Positions 1 to 9,255 of a stretch of 64,000 nt of DNA are shown piece after piece; position 1 is the first letter of the stretch; each line of letters begins with the position of its first letter. The position numbers and the translations under genes are program-made. Below the pieces are notes generated by a model. The model worked only from the letters and a program-made list of their open reading frames with translations. It had not been told where the DNA came from and did no database searches. The DNA lies in assembly GCA_016278485.1 (NCBI GenBank), contig JADQBT010000019.1, positions 1-64,000 on the forward strand, in the 5' to 3' direction. This DNA comes from Halanaerobiales bacterium. GTDB taxonomy: Bacteria > Bacillota > Halanaerobiia > Halanaerobiales > Halanaerobiaceae.

Positions 1-47
1 GACTGTTAATCACTTTGTCGCAAGTTCGAGTCTTGCTCGGGGAGCCA
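1..47 (+). tRNA. tRNA-Asn (GTT), 3' part only
   Basis: Only the anticodon loop onward lies in the window. The anticodon loop CTGTTAA carries GTT (positions 4-6 within the first bases). The T arm GCAAG-TTCGAGT-CTTGC occupies 20-36, followed by the 3' acceptor strand TCGGGGA (37-43), discriminator G44 and an encoded CCA (45-47). The 5' half is outside the window, so the acceptor pairing cannot be checked. Confidence 0.88.
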
Positions 48-90
48 TTTTTATTTTACAGAAGTGAATAAAATATGTTAAAATATAAAC

Positions 91-115
91 AGATCGGATT
101 TTTCCGATCTTTTTT
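91..115 (+). terminator. Intrinsic terminator after tRNA-Asn
   Basis: A perfect 7-bp stem AGATCGG (91-97) / CCGATCT (104-110) encloses a 6-nt loop and is followed directly by a run of five T. It should end the tRNA transcript before the next gene. Confidence 0.88.
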
Positions 116-207
116 GTATTTTATGTCGGATTTTATAATATGATAGTTTTTAACATATTATTAATTAGAATAAATGAAATAATAAATTTAGATATGAGGT
201 GAGATTC

Positions 208-1260
208 TTGTTTAAAGATATAATAGTAATAATAGTACTTATGCTAGTAATATTTTTTCCTTCTTTAACTCATTCGCAAGAAATTATTCAAACACAGCAA
301 AATATTAAAGGAATTTATGTCACTGGTTGGGTGGCCGGACTCGAGGAACGAATGAATAAACTAATTGATCTTGCCAATAAATCAGTTATAAATGCAATGG
401 TAATTGATGTCAAAGATAGTAGAGGACATCTTAGTTACCCATCTCGAGTATATTTAGCAAATAAAATAAGAGCAAATGAAAATAAAATTTTCGATATTAA
501 GAATCTTTTAATTAAACTTGATAAGAATAATATATATACAATAGCAAGAATTGTTGTCTTTAAAGATGGTTTGCTTGCAAGTCAAAGACCAGATCTTTCT
601 ATGAAACTTTGGTCAAAGCAAAGTAAAATTATTAATAGAAGTAATAATTGGGTTGATCCGGCTAAAGAAGAGGTAGTTCAATATAATATAGAGCTTGCCA
701 AAGAAGCCTTTATGCTTGGCTTTGATGAAGTTCAATTTGATTACATAAGATTTCCTGCACTTGCAAATCAGCCGATTCAAGTAATTGTGACAGGTTTAGA
801 GAATAAAGATAAAGTAATAGTAAACTTTTTAAAAAAGGCAAAATATGAATTAAAAAATTATGGTCCTTTTTCGATTGATGTTTTTGGATTAACTACTTCA
901 GTTGAAGATGATCTAGGTATAGGACAAAATCTATTAAATTTATCAAAAAATGTTAATATAATTTCACCAATGATTTATCCATCCCATTATGCAAATGGTA
1001 GTTTTGGTATTGCGCTACCTGAAAATGAACCTTATAAGACAATTTTTAAAAGCATGAGTCAAGCCCAAAGAAAATTCTATAAATCACCTAATGTAAGATT
1101 GAGGCCGTGGTTACAAGATTTTAGTGTCAAGGTACCTTACGAGGAAGCACATGTTTTAGCACAAATACAAGCTTTACAGGAACTAGGCATAGATGACTGG
1201 TTACTTTGGAATCCAGCATCACGCTACACCTGGAAGGTGCTTGAGGAAATGAATGATTGA
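208..1260 (+). CDS. Putative exported glycoside hydrolase (DUF4015 family)
   Basis: Predicted protein of 350 aa resembling the DUF4015 'putative glycosyl hydrolase' family, TIM-barrel proteins related to YngK-type hydrolases. The opening block GIYVTGWVAG followed by a segment containing VIDVKDSRG, the later FDEVQFDYIRFP stretch and DVFGLTTS are typical of that family. The N-terminus has a lysine, a hydrophobic segment of about 18 residues and then SLTHSQE, which reads as a signal peptide or membrane anchor, so it probably acts outside the membrane. I chose TTG at 208 because GAGGTG (196-201) lies 6 nt upstream; GTG at 199 would overlap that site. The gene stands alone between the tRNA terminator and the ctsR promoter region. 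Substrate is unknown; cell-wall or exopolysaccharide glycan is only a guess. Confidence 0.75.
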   Translation: MFKDIIVIIVLMLVIFFPSLTHSQEIIQTQQNIKGIYVTGWVAGLEERMNKLIDLANKSVINAMVIDVKDSRGHLSYPSRVYLANKIRANENKIFDIKNLLIKLDKNNIYTIARIVVFKDGLLASQRPDLSMKLWSKQSKIINRSNNWVDPAKEEVVQYNIELAKEAFMLGFDEVQFDYIRFPALANQPIQVIVTGLENKDKVIVNFLKKAKYELKNYGPFSIDVFGLTTSVEDDLGIGQNLLNLSKNVNIISPMIYPSHYANGSFGIALPENEPYKTIFKSMSQAQRKFYKSPNVRLRPWLQDFSVKVPYEEAHVLAQIQALQELGIDDWLLWNPASRYTWKVLEEMND

Positions 1261-1276
1261 GTATTTAGGACTCTGA

Positions 1277-1306
1277 TTGAATATAAGACTATTAATCTCC
1301 TATAAT
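1277..1306 (+). promoter_or_regulatory. Putative sigma-A promoter (distal) for ctsR operon
   Basis: TTGAAT at 1277-1282, an 18-bp spacer and a consensus TATAAT at 1301-1306. It lies about 95 bp upstream of the ctsR start and is a second candidate beside the CtsR-flanked promoter. Confidence 0.5.
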
Positions 1307-1330
1307 GCCAAAATTTATCGTTAAGCTGAC

Positions 1331-1360
1331 TTGAAATTTATATTAAAAGGAATATTATAT
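1331..1360 (+). promoter_or_regulatory. Putative proximal ctsR operon promoter
   Basis: TTGAAA at 1331-1336 followed by TATTAT (1353-1358, 16-bp spacer) or TTATAT (1355-1360, 18-bp spacer). The CtsR box starts 8 bp after this -10 region, as expected for a promoter repressed by CtsR. Confidence 0.5.
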
Positions 1361-1367
1361 ATTTAAA

Positions 1368-1384
1368 GGTCAAAAAAAGTCAAA
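1368..1384 (+). promoter_or_regulatory. CtsR operator
   Basis: Tandem heptads GGTCAAA (1368-1374) and AGTCAAA (1378-1384) separated by AAA match the CtsR direct-repeat consensus GGTCAAANANAGGTCAAA with one mismatch. It sits between the proximal -10 and the ribosome site of ctsR, so the repressor probably controls its own operon and releases it on heat or protein stress. Confidence 0.85.
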
Positions 1385-1400
1385 GACAGGGGAGAAATTT

Positions 1401-1868
1401 ATGTCTAGTTTATCTGATGAAATTGAAAAGTATCTCCAACAAAAATTAAATGATTTTCAGGGAAAGATTAAAATAAAGCGTAATCAACTTGCTCAAAATT
1501 TTGATTGTGCTCCATCACAAATTAATTATGTATTGGATACACGATTTACAATAGAGAAAGGCTATGTAGTAGAAAGCCAACGTGGTGGAGGTGGCTTTAT
1601 AAGAGTCATTAGAGTAAAAATTAATTCTGAGAAAGAGTTTTTCCAAAATGTTTTAAGTAATTTGGATAATACTATTTCTCAACGTAAAGCCCAGGCCATT
1701 ATTAGTAGATTATATGAGAATAAATTAATTTCTCAAAGAGAATGCTTTATGATGAAGGTGGCTGTGCAAAGAAGCAATTTAGGAGTTGATTCCTCCCATC
1801 GTGATTTTATAAGGGCTAATATCTTAAGTAGTATGTTAGAAGTTATTTTTAAATTAGAGGGGGATTAA
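1401..1868 (+). CDS. ctsR: Transcriptional repressor of class III stress genes CtsR
   Basis: CtsR is the dimeric repressor of clp and related stress genes in Gram-positive bacteria. The 155-aa length is usual. The N-terminal winged helix-turn-helix includes the glycine-rich wing RGGGGFIRV (about residues 61-69), which is the heat-sensing DNA-binding loop in this family, and the C-terminal half is the helical dimer/McsB-sensing domain. The start ATG follows GGGGAG. It is first in ctsR-mcsA-mcsB-clpC, one base from mcsA, and has a CtsR box just upstream, indicating autoregulation. Confidence 0.95.
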   Translation: MSSLSDEIEKYLQQKLNDFQGKIKIKRNQLAQNFDCAPSQINYVLDTRFTIEKGYVVESQRGGGGFIRVIRVKINSEKEFFQNVLSNLDNTISQRKAQAIISRLYENKLISQRECFMMKVAVQRSNLGVDSSHRDFIRANILSSMLEVIFKLEGD

Positions 1869-1869
1869 G

Positions 1870-2406
1870 ATGATTTGTGATAAGTGTGGAGAAAAGGAAG
1901 CTAATGTGCATTTAACAAAGATTGTAAATGGAGAGAAAAATGAAATATATCTTTGCGAAAATTGCGCTAGTCAGAGCAATGAGTTTAGTTTTGGTACTGA
2001 TCATAATTTTACTTTTCAAAACCTATTAGCTGGTATCCTTAGTCCGGCAATTAATAATGAAAGCTCCCAAAACAATTTATTAAATAATAAAGTTGTATGT
2101 AATAAATGTAATTCTTCTTACCAGGAATTTTCCCAGAAAGGTCTTTTTGGTTGTGCTGAGTGCTATGATATTTTTGAGAATAAACTAGAATCATTAATGA
2201 AGAGAATACATGGAAATACGGAACATTCAGGAAAGGTGCCCCAAAGAAGAGGGGGAAGGTTAAAATTGAAAAGGAAAATTAATGATTTACGTGATCAGAT
2301 GCAGGAAGCTATTGCTATGGAAAATTTTGAAAAAGCAGCAATTTTAAGGGATCAGATTCATGAGATTGATTCTGAAATGGAAGGTGAAGTTAATGGAGAA
2401 CATTGA
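1870..2406 (+). CDS. mcsA: Protein-arginine kinase activator McsA
   Basis: McsA is the zinc-binding partner that activates the McsB arginine kinase and helps deliver CtsR and other substrates to ClpC. The 178-aa protein has four CxxC pairs (CDKC, CENC, CNKC, CAEC), which fits two zinc sites, and ends with a UVR-type helical motif (around NFEKAAILRDQI) like the one in UvrB and ClpC. It follows ctsR by one base and overlaps the start of mcsB by 14 bp, pointing to translational coupling. Confidence 0.94.
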   Translation: MICDKCGEKEANVHLTKIVNGEKNEIYLCENCASQSNEFSFGTDHNFTFQNLLAGILSPAINNESSQNNLLNNKVVCNKCNSSYQEFSQKGLFGCAECYDIFENKLESLMKRIHGNTEHSGKVPQRRGGRLKLKRKINDLRDQMQEAIAMENFEKAAILRDQIHEIDSEMEGEVNGEH

Positions 2407-3424
2407 TTATTCAAGTCATCTATTTTCTGAAGCAGGTCCCGAAAAAGATGTTATTATTAGCAGCCGAATTCGCTTGGCTAGAAATATAGAGGATATTTCT
2501 TTTCCTAATAAAGCTAAGGATTCTGAGCGGAAAGAAATTGTAGAGATGACAAAGCAAGTTATTGCAGACCAAGAAAAATATCAATTTAATTTACTAGATC
2601 TTTATGAAATATCAGATATAGACCGAGAGATTTTGTTGGAGAAACATTTAATTAGTAGAGATCATGCTAAGCGGAGAGTAGGAAAAGCTCTTTTTTTAAA
2701 TAATAAACAAGATATTAGTATCATGGTTAATGAAGAAGATCATTTTCGGATTCAGGTATTATCTCCAGGTATGGACCTTGATAAGTTATGGAAAAAAGCA
2801 AATGAAATAGATGATTTGCTGGAAGAGAACCTGGATTTCGCATTTTCAGAGAAGTGGGGTTATTTAACTGCTTGTCCCACAAATGTTGGTACAGGTTTGC
2901 GTGCTTCGATAATGTGTCATCTTCCTGCTTTAAATTTGACGAATCGAATCGATAAGGTTATGGGTGCAATTTCACAGCTAGGTCTGGCGGTTAGAGGTAT
3001 GTATGGAGAAGGAAGTAATCCAGCTGGAAATATCTATCAAATTTCTAACCAGATTACACTTGGTCATAGTGAAGAAGATATAATTGATAATTTGAAAAGT
3101 GTTAATCAGCAAATTGTTGAACAGGAAAGAAAAGCAAGACAGATAATGTTAAATAATGAAATAGATAATCTGAAAGATGCCATTAAAAGATCTTTTGGAG
3201 TGCTCAAATACGCATATACTATCTCAAGTAAAGAAGCTTTACAGTTATTATCAGATGTAAAGTTAGGTATAGATCTGGGTATTATTAATGATTTAAGTGC
3301 AGACCTAATTAGTGAATTACTAATTCTGATCCGCCCGGCCCATCTGAAAATAAGTGAAGGAAGAGATTTAACTAATAAAGAATTAAATATTAAACGAGCT
3401 GAAATGATTCAGGAAAAAATATAA
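2393..3424 (+). CDS. mcsB: Protein arginine kinase McsB
   Basis: McsB phosphorylates arginine residues, marking proteins for ClpCP degradation and inactivating CtsR. It is a 343-aa phosphagen-kinase-fold protein. Visible signatures are SSRIRLARN near the N-terminus and CPTNVGTGLRAS, whose cysteine (about residue 161) is the conserved catalytic-loop cysteine. The ATG at 2393 was chosen because GGAAGGTG lies just upstream; the longer reading from 2360 would extend deep into mcsA. The C-terminal region contains the RDxxN-like phospho-arginine pocket area expected for the family. It lies between its activator gene and clpC. Confidence 0.95.
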   Translation: MENIDYSSHLFSEAGPEKDVIISSRIRLARNIEDISFPNKAKDSERKEIVEMTKQVIADQEKYQFNLLDLYEISDIDREILLEKHLISRDHAKRRVGKALFLNNKQDISIMVNEEDHFRIQVLSPGMDLDKLWKKANEIDDLLEENLDFAFSEKWGYLTACPTNVGTGLRASIMCHLPALNLTNRIDKVMGAISQLGLAVRGMYGEGSNPAGNIYQISNQITLGHSEEDIIDNLKSVNQQIVEQERKARQIMLNNEIDNLKDAIKRSFGVLKYAYTISSKEALQLLSDVKLGIDLGIINDLSADLISELLILIRPAHLKISEGRDLTNKELNIKRAEMIQEKI

Positions 3425-3443
3425 ATATGGAGGTTGAGAAATA

Positions 3444-5867
3444 ATGTTTCAGAAATTTACTGAAAGAGCGAGAAGAGTGTTAAGCTTAGCTGAAAAAGAA
3501 GCACTAGCTTTAAATCATAATTATGTAGGAACAGAACACATTTTATTTGGCCTTGTAAAAGAAGGAAAAGGTATTGCAGCACGAGTATTGGCAAATAACG
3601 AAATTGATGAAGAAAAAGTAAATAAATTAGTTATGGAAATGATCGGCAAAGGAAAGACAAAAGTTACAGGTTCTGTAGGTTTGACACCTAGAAGTAAGAA
3701 AGTATTGAATCTGGCAATGGATGAAGCAAGAAAGATGGGCCATAATTATATAGGAACAGAACACATATTATTAGGCTTGATTAGAGAAGGAGAAGGTGTT
3801 GCTGTTAGAATATTAATGGAATTAAGAGGAGATCTATCGGGCGTTAAAAAGAATGTAATAAAGATGCTTGGTGGTTCCGATAATATAAAAAAACAAGCAA
3901 CGCAAAGAGGTGCCAATAAGACATCAAACCTTGATGAATATAGTAGAGACCTAACTGTCATGGCAAAAGAGGGAAAACTTGACCCTGTTATTGGTAGAGA
4001 TAAGGAAATTGAAAGAGTAATTCAGGTTCTGAGTAGAAGAACTAAGAACAATCCCGTTTTAATTGGTGAACCAGGTGTAGGTAAAACTGCTATTATTGAA
4101 GGCCTTGCCGAAAGAATTATTGAAGAAAATGTGCCAGAGGTATTACTAAATAAGCGGGTAGTATCGCTAGATTTAAGTTCAATTGTTGCTGGTTCTAAAT
4201 ATCGTGGAGAATTTGAAAAAAGATTAAAAGCTGTTATGGATGAAATTATTAATAGTGGTGATATTATTTTGTTTATTGATGAACTTCATACTTTAGTTGG
4301 CGCAGGGGCTGCTGAAGGTGCTATTGATGCAGCAAATATTTTAAAACCGGCTTTGGCTAGAGGAGAATTACAGGCTATTGGAGCAACGACATTAGATGAA
4401 TATAGAAAATACATTGAAAAAGATGCCGCTCTTGAAAGACGGTTCCAATCAATATTAATTGAAGAAAATACACCAGAACAGTCCATAGCTATTATGAAGG
4501 GTCTGCGTGATCCTTATGAAGCACATCATAAAGTGAAAATAACGGATGAAGCAATTAAAGCTGCAGTTACTTTATCACATAGGTATATATCAGATCGTTT
4601 TCTACCAGATAAAGCTATTGATCTGATAGATGAAGCTGCCTCGCGAGTAAGATTGCGAAATACAACCCGTCCACCTGAATTTAAAAAATTAAGTAATAAA
4701 CTAGAAGAAATCGAAAAAGAAAAGGAGTCTGCCATAAAGAATCAGGAGTTTGAAAAGGCAGCTAAGTTGAGGGATAAAGAAAAGGAGTTTAAGAAAGAAC
4801 TTGCTGAAATCAAAGAAGAATGGCAGCAAGAAAAAGGCCGAAGTGAAGCAGTAGTTAAACCAGAAGATATTGCAGCCATTGTTTCAAGTTGGACTGGAAT
4901 TCCTGTCACTAAACTTGAAGAAGAAGAAACTTCTAAGCTATTGCGTCTAGAAGATGAGCTTCATGAAAGAGTTGTAGGCCAGGATGAAGCTATAAAAGCA
5001 GTCTCTGAAGCAGTAAGAAGAGCAAATGCTGGCTTAAAAGATCCCAAACGTCCAATTGGTTCCTTTATATTTCTTGGACCAACTGGAGTAGGTAAGACTG
5101 AGTTAGCTAGAACGCTGGCTGAATCCATGTTTGATAACGAAGATGCTATGATTCGCGTTGATATGTCAGAGTATATGGAAAAGCATTCTGTTTCTAGATT
5201 GGTAGGTTCACCTCCAGGGTATGTAGGCCATGATGAAGGAGGACAGCTAACAGAACCGGTTAGAAGAAGACCTTATTCTGTTGTGCTATTTGATGAAATC
5301 GAAAAAGCTCATCCAGATGTATTTAATGTTCTTTTGCAAATTCTTGAAGATGGTGTTTTAACAGATACACATGGTCGTAAAGTAGATTTTAAAAATACCA
5401 TTGTAATCATGACTTCAAATGTAGGTGCTGATTTTATTGAAAAACAATCAACCTTAGGTTTCAAAGCAACAGAGGATGAACACAAAGAATATGAAAATAT
5501 GAAAGATAAAGTAATGGGACAGCTGAGAAAAACATTTCGTCCCGAGTTTTTAAATAGATTAGATGAAATAATAGTTTTCCATGCACTCAACCAAGAGCAT
5601 ATTACACAGATTGTTGAATTAATGCTGGAAAATCTAAAGGATAGATTGGCAGAAAAAGAGATTGGCATAGAAATTTCAGAAGATGCAAAAATAAAATTAG
5701 CTAAAGATGGTTATGATGCTGAATTTGGGGCGCGTCCATTAAGAAGAACAATTCAGCGTCAAATAGAAAATCCTTTATCAATTAAGATTCTCGAAGGTGA
5801 AGTACAAGATGGAAATAAAGTAGTTGTAAAAGAAGAGGATGATGACTTAATTTTTGAAATAATCTAA
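3444..5867 (+). CDS. clpC: ATP-dependent Clp protease ATP-binding subunit ClpC
   Basis: ClpC is the AAA+ unfoldase that feeds ClpP; McsB-marked proteins and CtsR are substrates. The 807-aa protein shows two N-terminal Clp_N repeats (residues about 1-140, each with the NYVGTEHIL / NYIGTEHIL motif), AAA domain 1 with Walker A GEPGVGKT (about 209-216), a middle domain containing a UVR motif ([14 protein letters not shown]), AAA domain 2 with GPTGVGKT (about 545-552), and the C-terminal D2-small domain. Length and order are canonical. It closes the CtsR operon, 19 bp after mcsB; radA downstream has its own promoter. Confidence 0.97.
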   Translation: MFQKFTERARRVLSLAEKEALALNHNYVGTEHILFGLVKEGKGIAARVLANNEIDEEKVNKLVMEMIGKGKTKVTGSVGLTPRSKKVLNLAMDEARKMGHNYIGTEHILLGLIREGEGVAVRILMELRGDLSGVKKNVIKMLGGSDNIKKQATQRGANKTSNLDEYSRDLTVMAKEGKLDPVIGRDKEIERVIQVLSRRTKNNPVLIGEPGVGKTAIIEGLAERIIEENVPEVLLNKRVVSLDLSSIVAGSKYRGEFEKRLKAVMDEIINSGDIILFIDELHTLVGAGAAEGAIDAANILKPALARGELQAIGATTLDEYRKYIEKDAALERRFQSILIEENTPEQSIAIMKGLRDPYEAHHKVKITDEAIKAAVTLSHRYISDRFLPDKAIDLIDEAASRVRLRNTTRPPEFKKLSNKLEEIEKEKESAIKNQEFEKAAKLRDKEKEFKKELAEIKEEWQQEKGRSEAVVKPEDIAAIVSSWTGIPVTKLEEEETSKLLRLEDELHERVVGQDEAIKAVSEAVRRANAGLKDPKRPIGSFIFLGPTGVGKTELARTLAESMFDNEDAMIRVDMSEYMEKHSVSRLVGSPPGYVGHDEGGQLTEPVRRRPYSVVLFDEIEKAHPDVFNVLLQILEDGVLTDTHGRKVDFKNTIVIMTSNVGADFIEKQSTLGFKATEDEHKEYENMKDKVMGQLRKTFRPEFLNRLDEIIVFHALNQEHITQIVELMLENLKDRLAEKEIGIEISEDAKIKLAKDGYDAEFGARPLRRTIQRQIENPLSIKILEGEVQDGNKVVVKEEDDDLIFEII

Positions 5868-5892
5868 GCTCTGTTGAAGGAAGGTTTGTTTC

Positions 5893-5921
5893 TTGTAAAA
5901 TGTTGTAAATAATGATATAAT
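5893..5921 (+). promoter_or_regulatory. Putative sigma-A promoter for radA-disA
   Basis: TTGTAA (5893-5898), 17-bp spacer, TATAAT (5916-5921) preceded by TGA, an extended -10. It lies 68 bp before the radA start and separates radA from the stress operon. Confidence 0.7.
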
Positions 5922-5989
5922 AAGATGAAATAATTTATACTTGAACTATCATTACTGCAAAAATATTTATACATTGGGAGCAATCCTTT

Positions 5990-7351
5990 ATGGCTAAAGA
6001 AAAAAAATATTTTATCTGTTCTGAGTGTGGCTTTGAATCAACCAACTGGATGGGACGTTGTACTAGTTGTGGAGCCTGGAATACACTTCAAGAAAAGATA
6101 GGGAAAAAAATTAAAAATACAAAAATAAAAAGGGAAGCGGCTACCCCTATGCCAATTACCAGGATAAATGTTGCAGAAAGACAGCGCTTGAAGACGGGTA
6201 ACAGTGAACTTGATCGCGTTCTTGGTGGTGGTATTGTGGCCGGTTCTCTTATTTTACTTGGAGGAGCACCTGGTATTGGGAAATCTACACTAATATTACA
6301 GGTGGCTTCTCTTTTCAGTACTAAATATGGTAAGAGTCTGTATCTTTCTGGTGAAGAATCTGCTGGGCAATTAAAATTAAGGGCTGCAAGATTAAATTGT
6401 TTAAGTGATAATTTATATATTCTTGCCGAAACAGATTTTACTGCGTTTAATGACCATCTGGAGAATAATAGCGATTATGAACTAATTGTGGTTGATTCAA
6501 TTCAAACACTTTACATACCTGAATTAGATTCTGCCCCCGGGAATATTAGTCAAATCAAGGAGATTACTGGTCAGTTGGTGAGAATAGCAAAAACAACAGG
6601 AATTCCGATCATCTTAATTGGACATGTTACCAAAGAGGGAGACTTGGCGGGCCCGCGAGCATTAGAGCATTTGGTAGATACAGTTATTCAATTTGAGGGT
6701 GACCAACACCATATATATAGAATGTTAAGAGCAAGAAAAAATAGATTTGGACCAACTGATGAAGTAGGAGTATTTGAGATGATTGACTCCGGGATTAAAG
6801 AAGTTTCCAATCCTTCAAGCTTTTTTTTAGAAGAAAGACCAGAAAAAGTTTCCGGTTCCATTGTTGTCCCAATTCAGGAGGGGAGTAGAACAATTTTGGT
6901 CGAGGTTCAGGCTCTGGTAACAGATGCTGCTTATTCATCTCCCCAAAGGTTGACAACAGGTATTAATCGGCGGAGAGTTTCAATTTTGCTGGCAGTTTTA
7001 GAAAAACAACTTGGAGTTAACTTAAGAGACCATGATGTTAATTTAAATATTACAGGTGGAATACAAGCTGCTGAACCTGGTTTAGATCTGGGAATTATTA
7101 CTGCAGTATTATCAAGTTATCGTGATAAGGCATTAGATTCAAGCTTGGCTGTAGTTGGAGAAGTCGGCCTAGCCGGCGAAATTCGTGCAGTTAGTCGGAT
7201 TGATAAGAGAATAAAAGAAATAAAAAAACTTGGTTTTACAAAAGCGATTATTCCTACTGGTAATTTAAAAAATATTGAATTTGATCCTGATTTTAGAGTT
7301 GACGGTGTTGATACTATCAAGGAGTTTGTGGAAGTTATTTTTAGTCTTTAA
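5990..7351 (+). CDS. radA: DNA repair protein RadA
   Basis: RadA (Sms) is a RecA-like ATPase that drives branch migration of recombination intermediates. The 453-aa protein has an N-terminal four-cysteine zinc finger (Cys10, 13, 24, 27), a RecA-type core with Walker A GGAPGIGKST (about 90-99), the diagnostic KNRFG motif (about 250-254), and a C-terminal Lon-protease-like domain. It is followed at 33 bp by disA, the usual Firmicutes pairing; RadA is known in Bacillus to interact with and restrain DisA. Confidence 0.97.
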   Translation: MAKEKKYFICSECGFESTNWMGRCTSCGAWNTLQEKIGKKIKNTKIKREAATPMPITRINVAERQRLKTGNSELDRVLGGGIVAGSLILLGGAPGIGKSTLILQVASLFSTKYGKSLYLSGEESAGQLKLRAARLNCLSDNLYILAETDFTAFNDHLENNSDYELIVVDSIQTLYIPELDSAPGNISQIKEITGQLVRIAKTTGIPIILIGHVTKEGDLAGPRALEHLVDTVIQFEGDQHHIYRMLRARKNRFGPTDEVGVFEMIDSGIKEVSNPSSFFLEERPEKVSGSIVVPIQEGSRTILVEVQALVTDAAYSSPQRLTTGINRRRVSILLAVLEKQLGVNLRDHDVNLNITGGIQAAEPGLDLGIITAVLSSYRDKALDSSLAVVGEVGLAGEIRAVSRIDKRIKEIKKLGFTKAIIPTGNLKNIEFDPDFRVDGVDTIKEFVEVIFSL

Positions 7352-7384
7352 TAAAACTAAAGTGACTTGAAAAGAGGTGATGTT

Positions 7385-8467
7385 ATGGAAGGACAAGATA
7401 ATCAATTACTTGAAATTTTAAAGATCATTGCACCAGGTACAGATTTTCGAGAAGGTTTAGAGAATATTCTCAGGGCAAAGACTGGCGGATTAGTTGTAGT
7501 TGGAGATAGTGATGAAATTTTGAAGATTGTTAATGATGGCTTTAATATTGATGCAGAACTAACCCCAGCTAGAGTCTATGAACTAGCAAAAATGGATGGA
7601 GCAATTGTTATAGATGGTGATGCTAAAAAAATATTATGTGCTAATGCACAATTAATACCAGACCCCTCAGTCCCATCAACAGAAACCGGTACTAGGCACC
7701 GAACAGCTGAAAGAGTTGCCAAACAGACAGGGGAATTAGTTATTGCAATTTCCCAACGACGGGATATAATTACGATTTATAAAAGTGATTTTAAACATGT
7801 ATTAGAGGATATCAGAGTTGTACTGGCAAAAGCTAATCAGGCTATCCAAACATTAGAAAAATATCGTTCAGTCTTTGATCAAGCTTTAACTAATTTAAGT
7901 GCCTTAGAATTTGAAGATTTGGTCACTATTTCTGATGTAGTTACTGTAATACAAAGAACCGAAATGGTACTTAAAATTCAAAGTGAAATAGAAAAATACA
8001 TAAGTGAACTTGGCTCCGAAGGTAGATTAATAAAAATGCAATTAGAAGAATTAGTGACGAATGTTAAAGATGAAGGTGTATTATTAATAAAAGATTATGT
8101 AAATGTAGAAGAAGATGAAGAAAAGGAAAAAAATCCAGAAAAATTACTACAAGATTTAACTGATTGGTCTTCAGATGAAATTTTAACATTAAATACTATC
8201 AGTAAAGCACTTGGCTATAGTGGAAGTGTAAATACGCTTGAACTATCAATTTCGCCGAGAGGATATCGTATTTTAAGAAAAATTCCCCGTCTTCCGATGC
8301 CAGTTATTGAAAATCTCGTAGATCATTTTGGGGCTCTGCAAGGGATTATTAAAGCATCAACAGATGAGTTAGATGATGTTGATGGTATAGGTGAAGTGAG
8401 GGCTCAAGCGATTAAAGATGGCCTACGTAGATTACGTGATCAGGTATTACTTGACAGACATATATAA
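7385..8467 (+). CDS. disA: DNA integrity scanning diadenylate cyclase DisA
   Basis: DisA condenses two ATP to c-di-AMP and scans DNA for branched structures that shut it off. The 360-aa protein has the DAC domain with the DGA motif (about 69-72, [10 protein letters not shown]) and the RHR motif (about 104-106, TRHRTAER), a central helical spine, and a C-terminal helix-hairpin-helix domain ([18 protein letters not shown]). I chose ATG 7385, which has GAGGTG 5 nt upstream, over the in-frame TTG at 7367. This is one of two diadenylate cyclases in the window. Confidence 0.96.
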   Translation: MEGQDNQLLEILKIIAPGTDFREGLENILRAKTGGLVVVGDSDEILKIVNDGFNIDAELTPARVYELAKMDGAIVIDGDAKKILCANAQLIPDPSVPSTETGTRHRTAERVAKQTGELVIAISQRRDIITIYKSDFKHVLEDIRVVLAKANQAIQTLEKYRSVFDQALTNLSALEFEDLVTISDVVTVIQRTEMVLKIQSEIEKYISELGSEGRLIKMQLEELVTNVKDEGVLLIKDYVNVEEDEEKEKNPEKLLQDLTDWSSDEILTLNTISKALGYSGSVNTLELSISPRGYRILRKIPRLPMPVIENLVDHFGALQGIIKASTDELDDVDGIGEVRAQAIKDGLRRLRDQVLLDRHI

Positions 8468-8483
8468 CTCAAAAATTGATAAA

Positions 8484-8512
8484 TTGACTTGCAATTATAC
8501 TAATGTTATAAT
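8484..8512 (+). promoter_or_regulatory. Putative sigma-A promoter for carD
   Basis: TTGACT (8484-8489), 17-bp spacer, TATAAT (8507-8512) with the extended TGT just before it. The -10 is 71 bp upstream of the carD start. Confidence 0.78.
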
Positions 8513-8583
8513 AATAATCTGGGGAATTATGCTTTAAAAAATTTAGGTATAGAGAAGAGCCATAAAATGAGGAGTTGGTTAAT

Positions 8584-9189
8584 GTGTTTAACTTGGGTGA
8601 TAAAATAGTCTATCCAAACCATGGTGCAGGTACTATAGTAAGTATTGAAACGAAAACTATTCTTGATGAAGAAAAGAAATACTATATTATGAAACTCCCT
8701 ATTGGTGAAATGAAAGTTATGATTCCGGTTGATAAGATTGATGAAATAGGGATTCGTAATGTAATTGACGAAGAAGAGGCGGATAACGTTTTTGAATTAC
8801 TTAAAGGTGATAAAAGTAAAATGTCGCAAAATTGGAATAGACGTTATCGTGCAAATCAAGAGAAGCTTAAAACAGGTGATATTTATGAAGTCGGAGAAGT
8901 AGTAAGAAATCTAACTATTCGAGATATTGAAAAAGGACTTTCAACTGGCGAAAAGAAAATGTTAAGTAATTCGCGCCAAATTTTAATTAGTGAATTGGTG
9001 CTTGCTAAAGATAAAGACGAAGAAGAAGTATCTGCTATGATAGACGAAATCTTTTTTGAAACTGAAGCTGAAGATGAAGTTATTAATGAAGATGGAACCG
9101 ATGATAATGCTAAAGCTGAGGATAAAGATCTAACTGAAGCTAATAATGAAACTGAGAATGAAGATGAAACTCAAGATAAAGCTAAATAG
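8584..9189 (+). CDS. CarD/CdnL-type RNA polymerase-binding regulator with acidic tail
   Basis: CarD-family proteins bind the RNA polymerase beta subunit through a Tudor-like domain and stabilise open complexes. The start MFNLGDKIVYPNHGAG is the classic family N-terminus, which is why I chose GTG 8584 (GAGGAG 9 nt upstream) rather than TTG 8575. Residues 1 to about 60 form the RNAP-interaction domain; about 65-155 form the helical domain, including WNRRYRANQEKLKTGD. The 201-aa protein is longer than the common 155-170 aa because of a low-complexity Glu/Asp-rich C-terminal tail starting near residue 150. In many clostridia a carD gene likewise sits between disA and yacL. Confidence 0.88.
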   Translation: MFNLGDKIVYPNHGAGTIVSIETKTILDEEKKYYIMKLPIGEMKVMIPVDKIDEIGIRNVIDEEEADNVFELLKGDKSKMSQNWNRRYRANQEKLKTGDIYEVGEVVRNLTIRDIEKGLSTGEKKMLSNSRQILISELVLAKDKDEEEVSAMIDEIFFETEAEDEVINEDGTDDNAKAEDKDLTEANNETENEDETQDKAK

Positions 9190-9255
9190 AAATTTTTTAT
9201 AGTTTTAGTATATTTAGGTAGAAATTGTTAATAATAAAAGGAAGGAGGTGTTACC

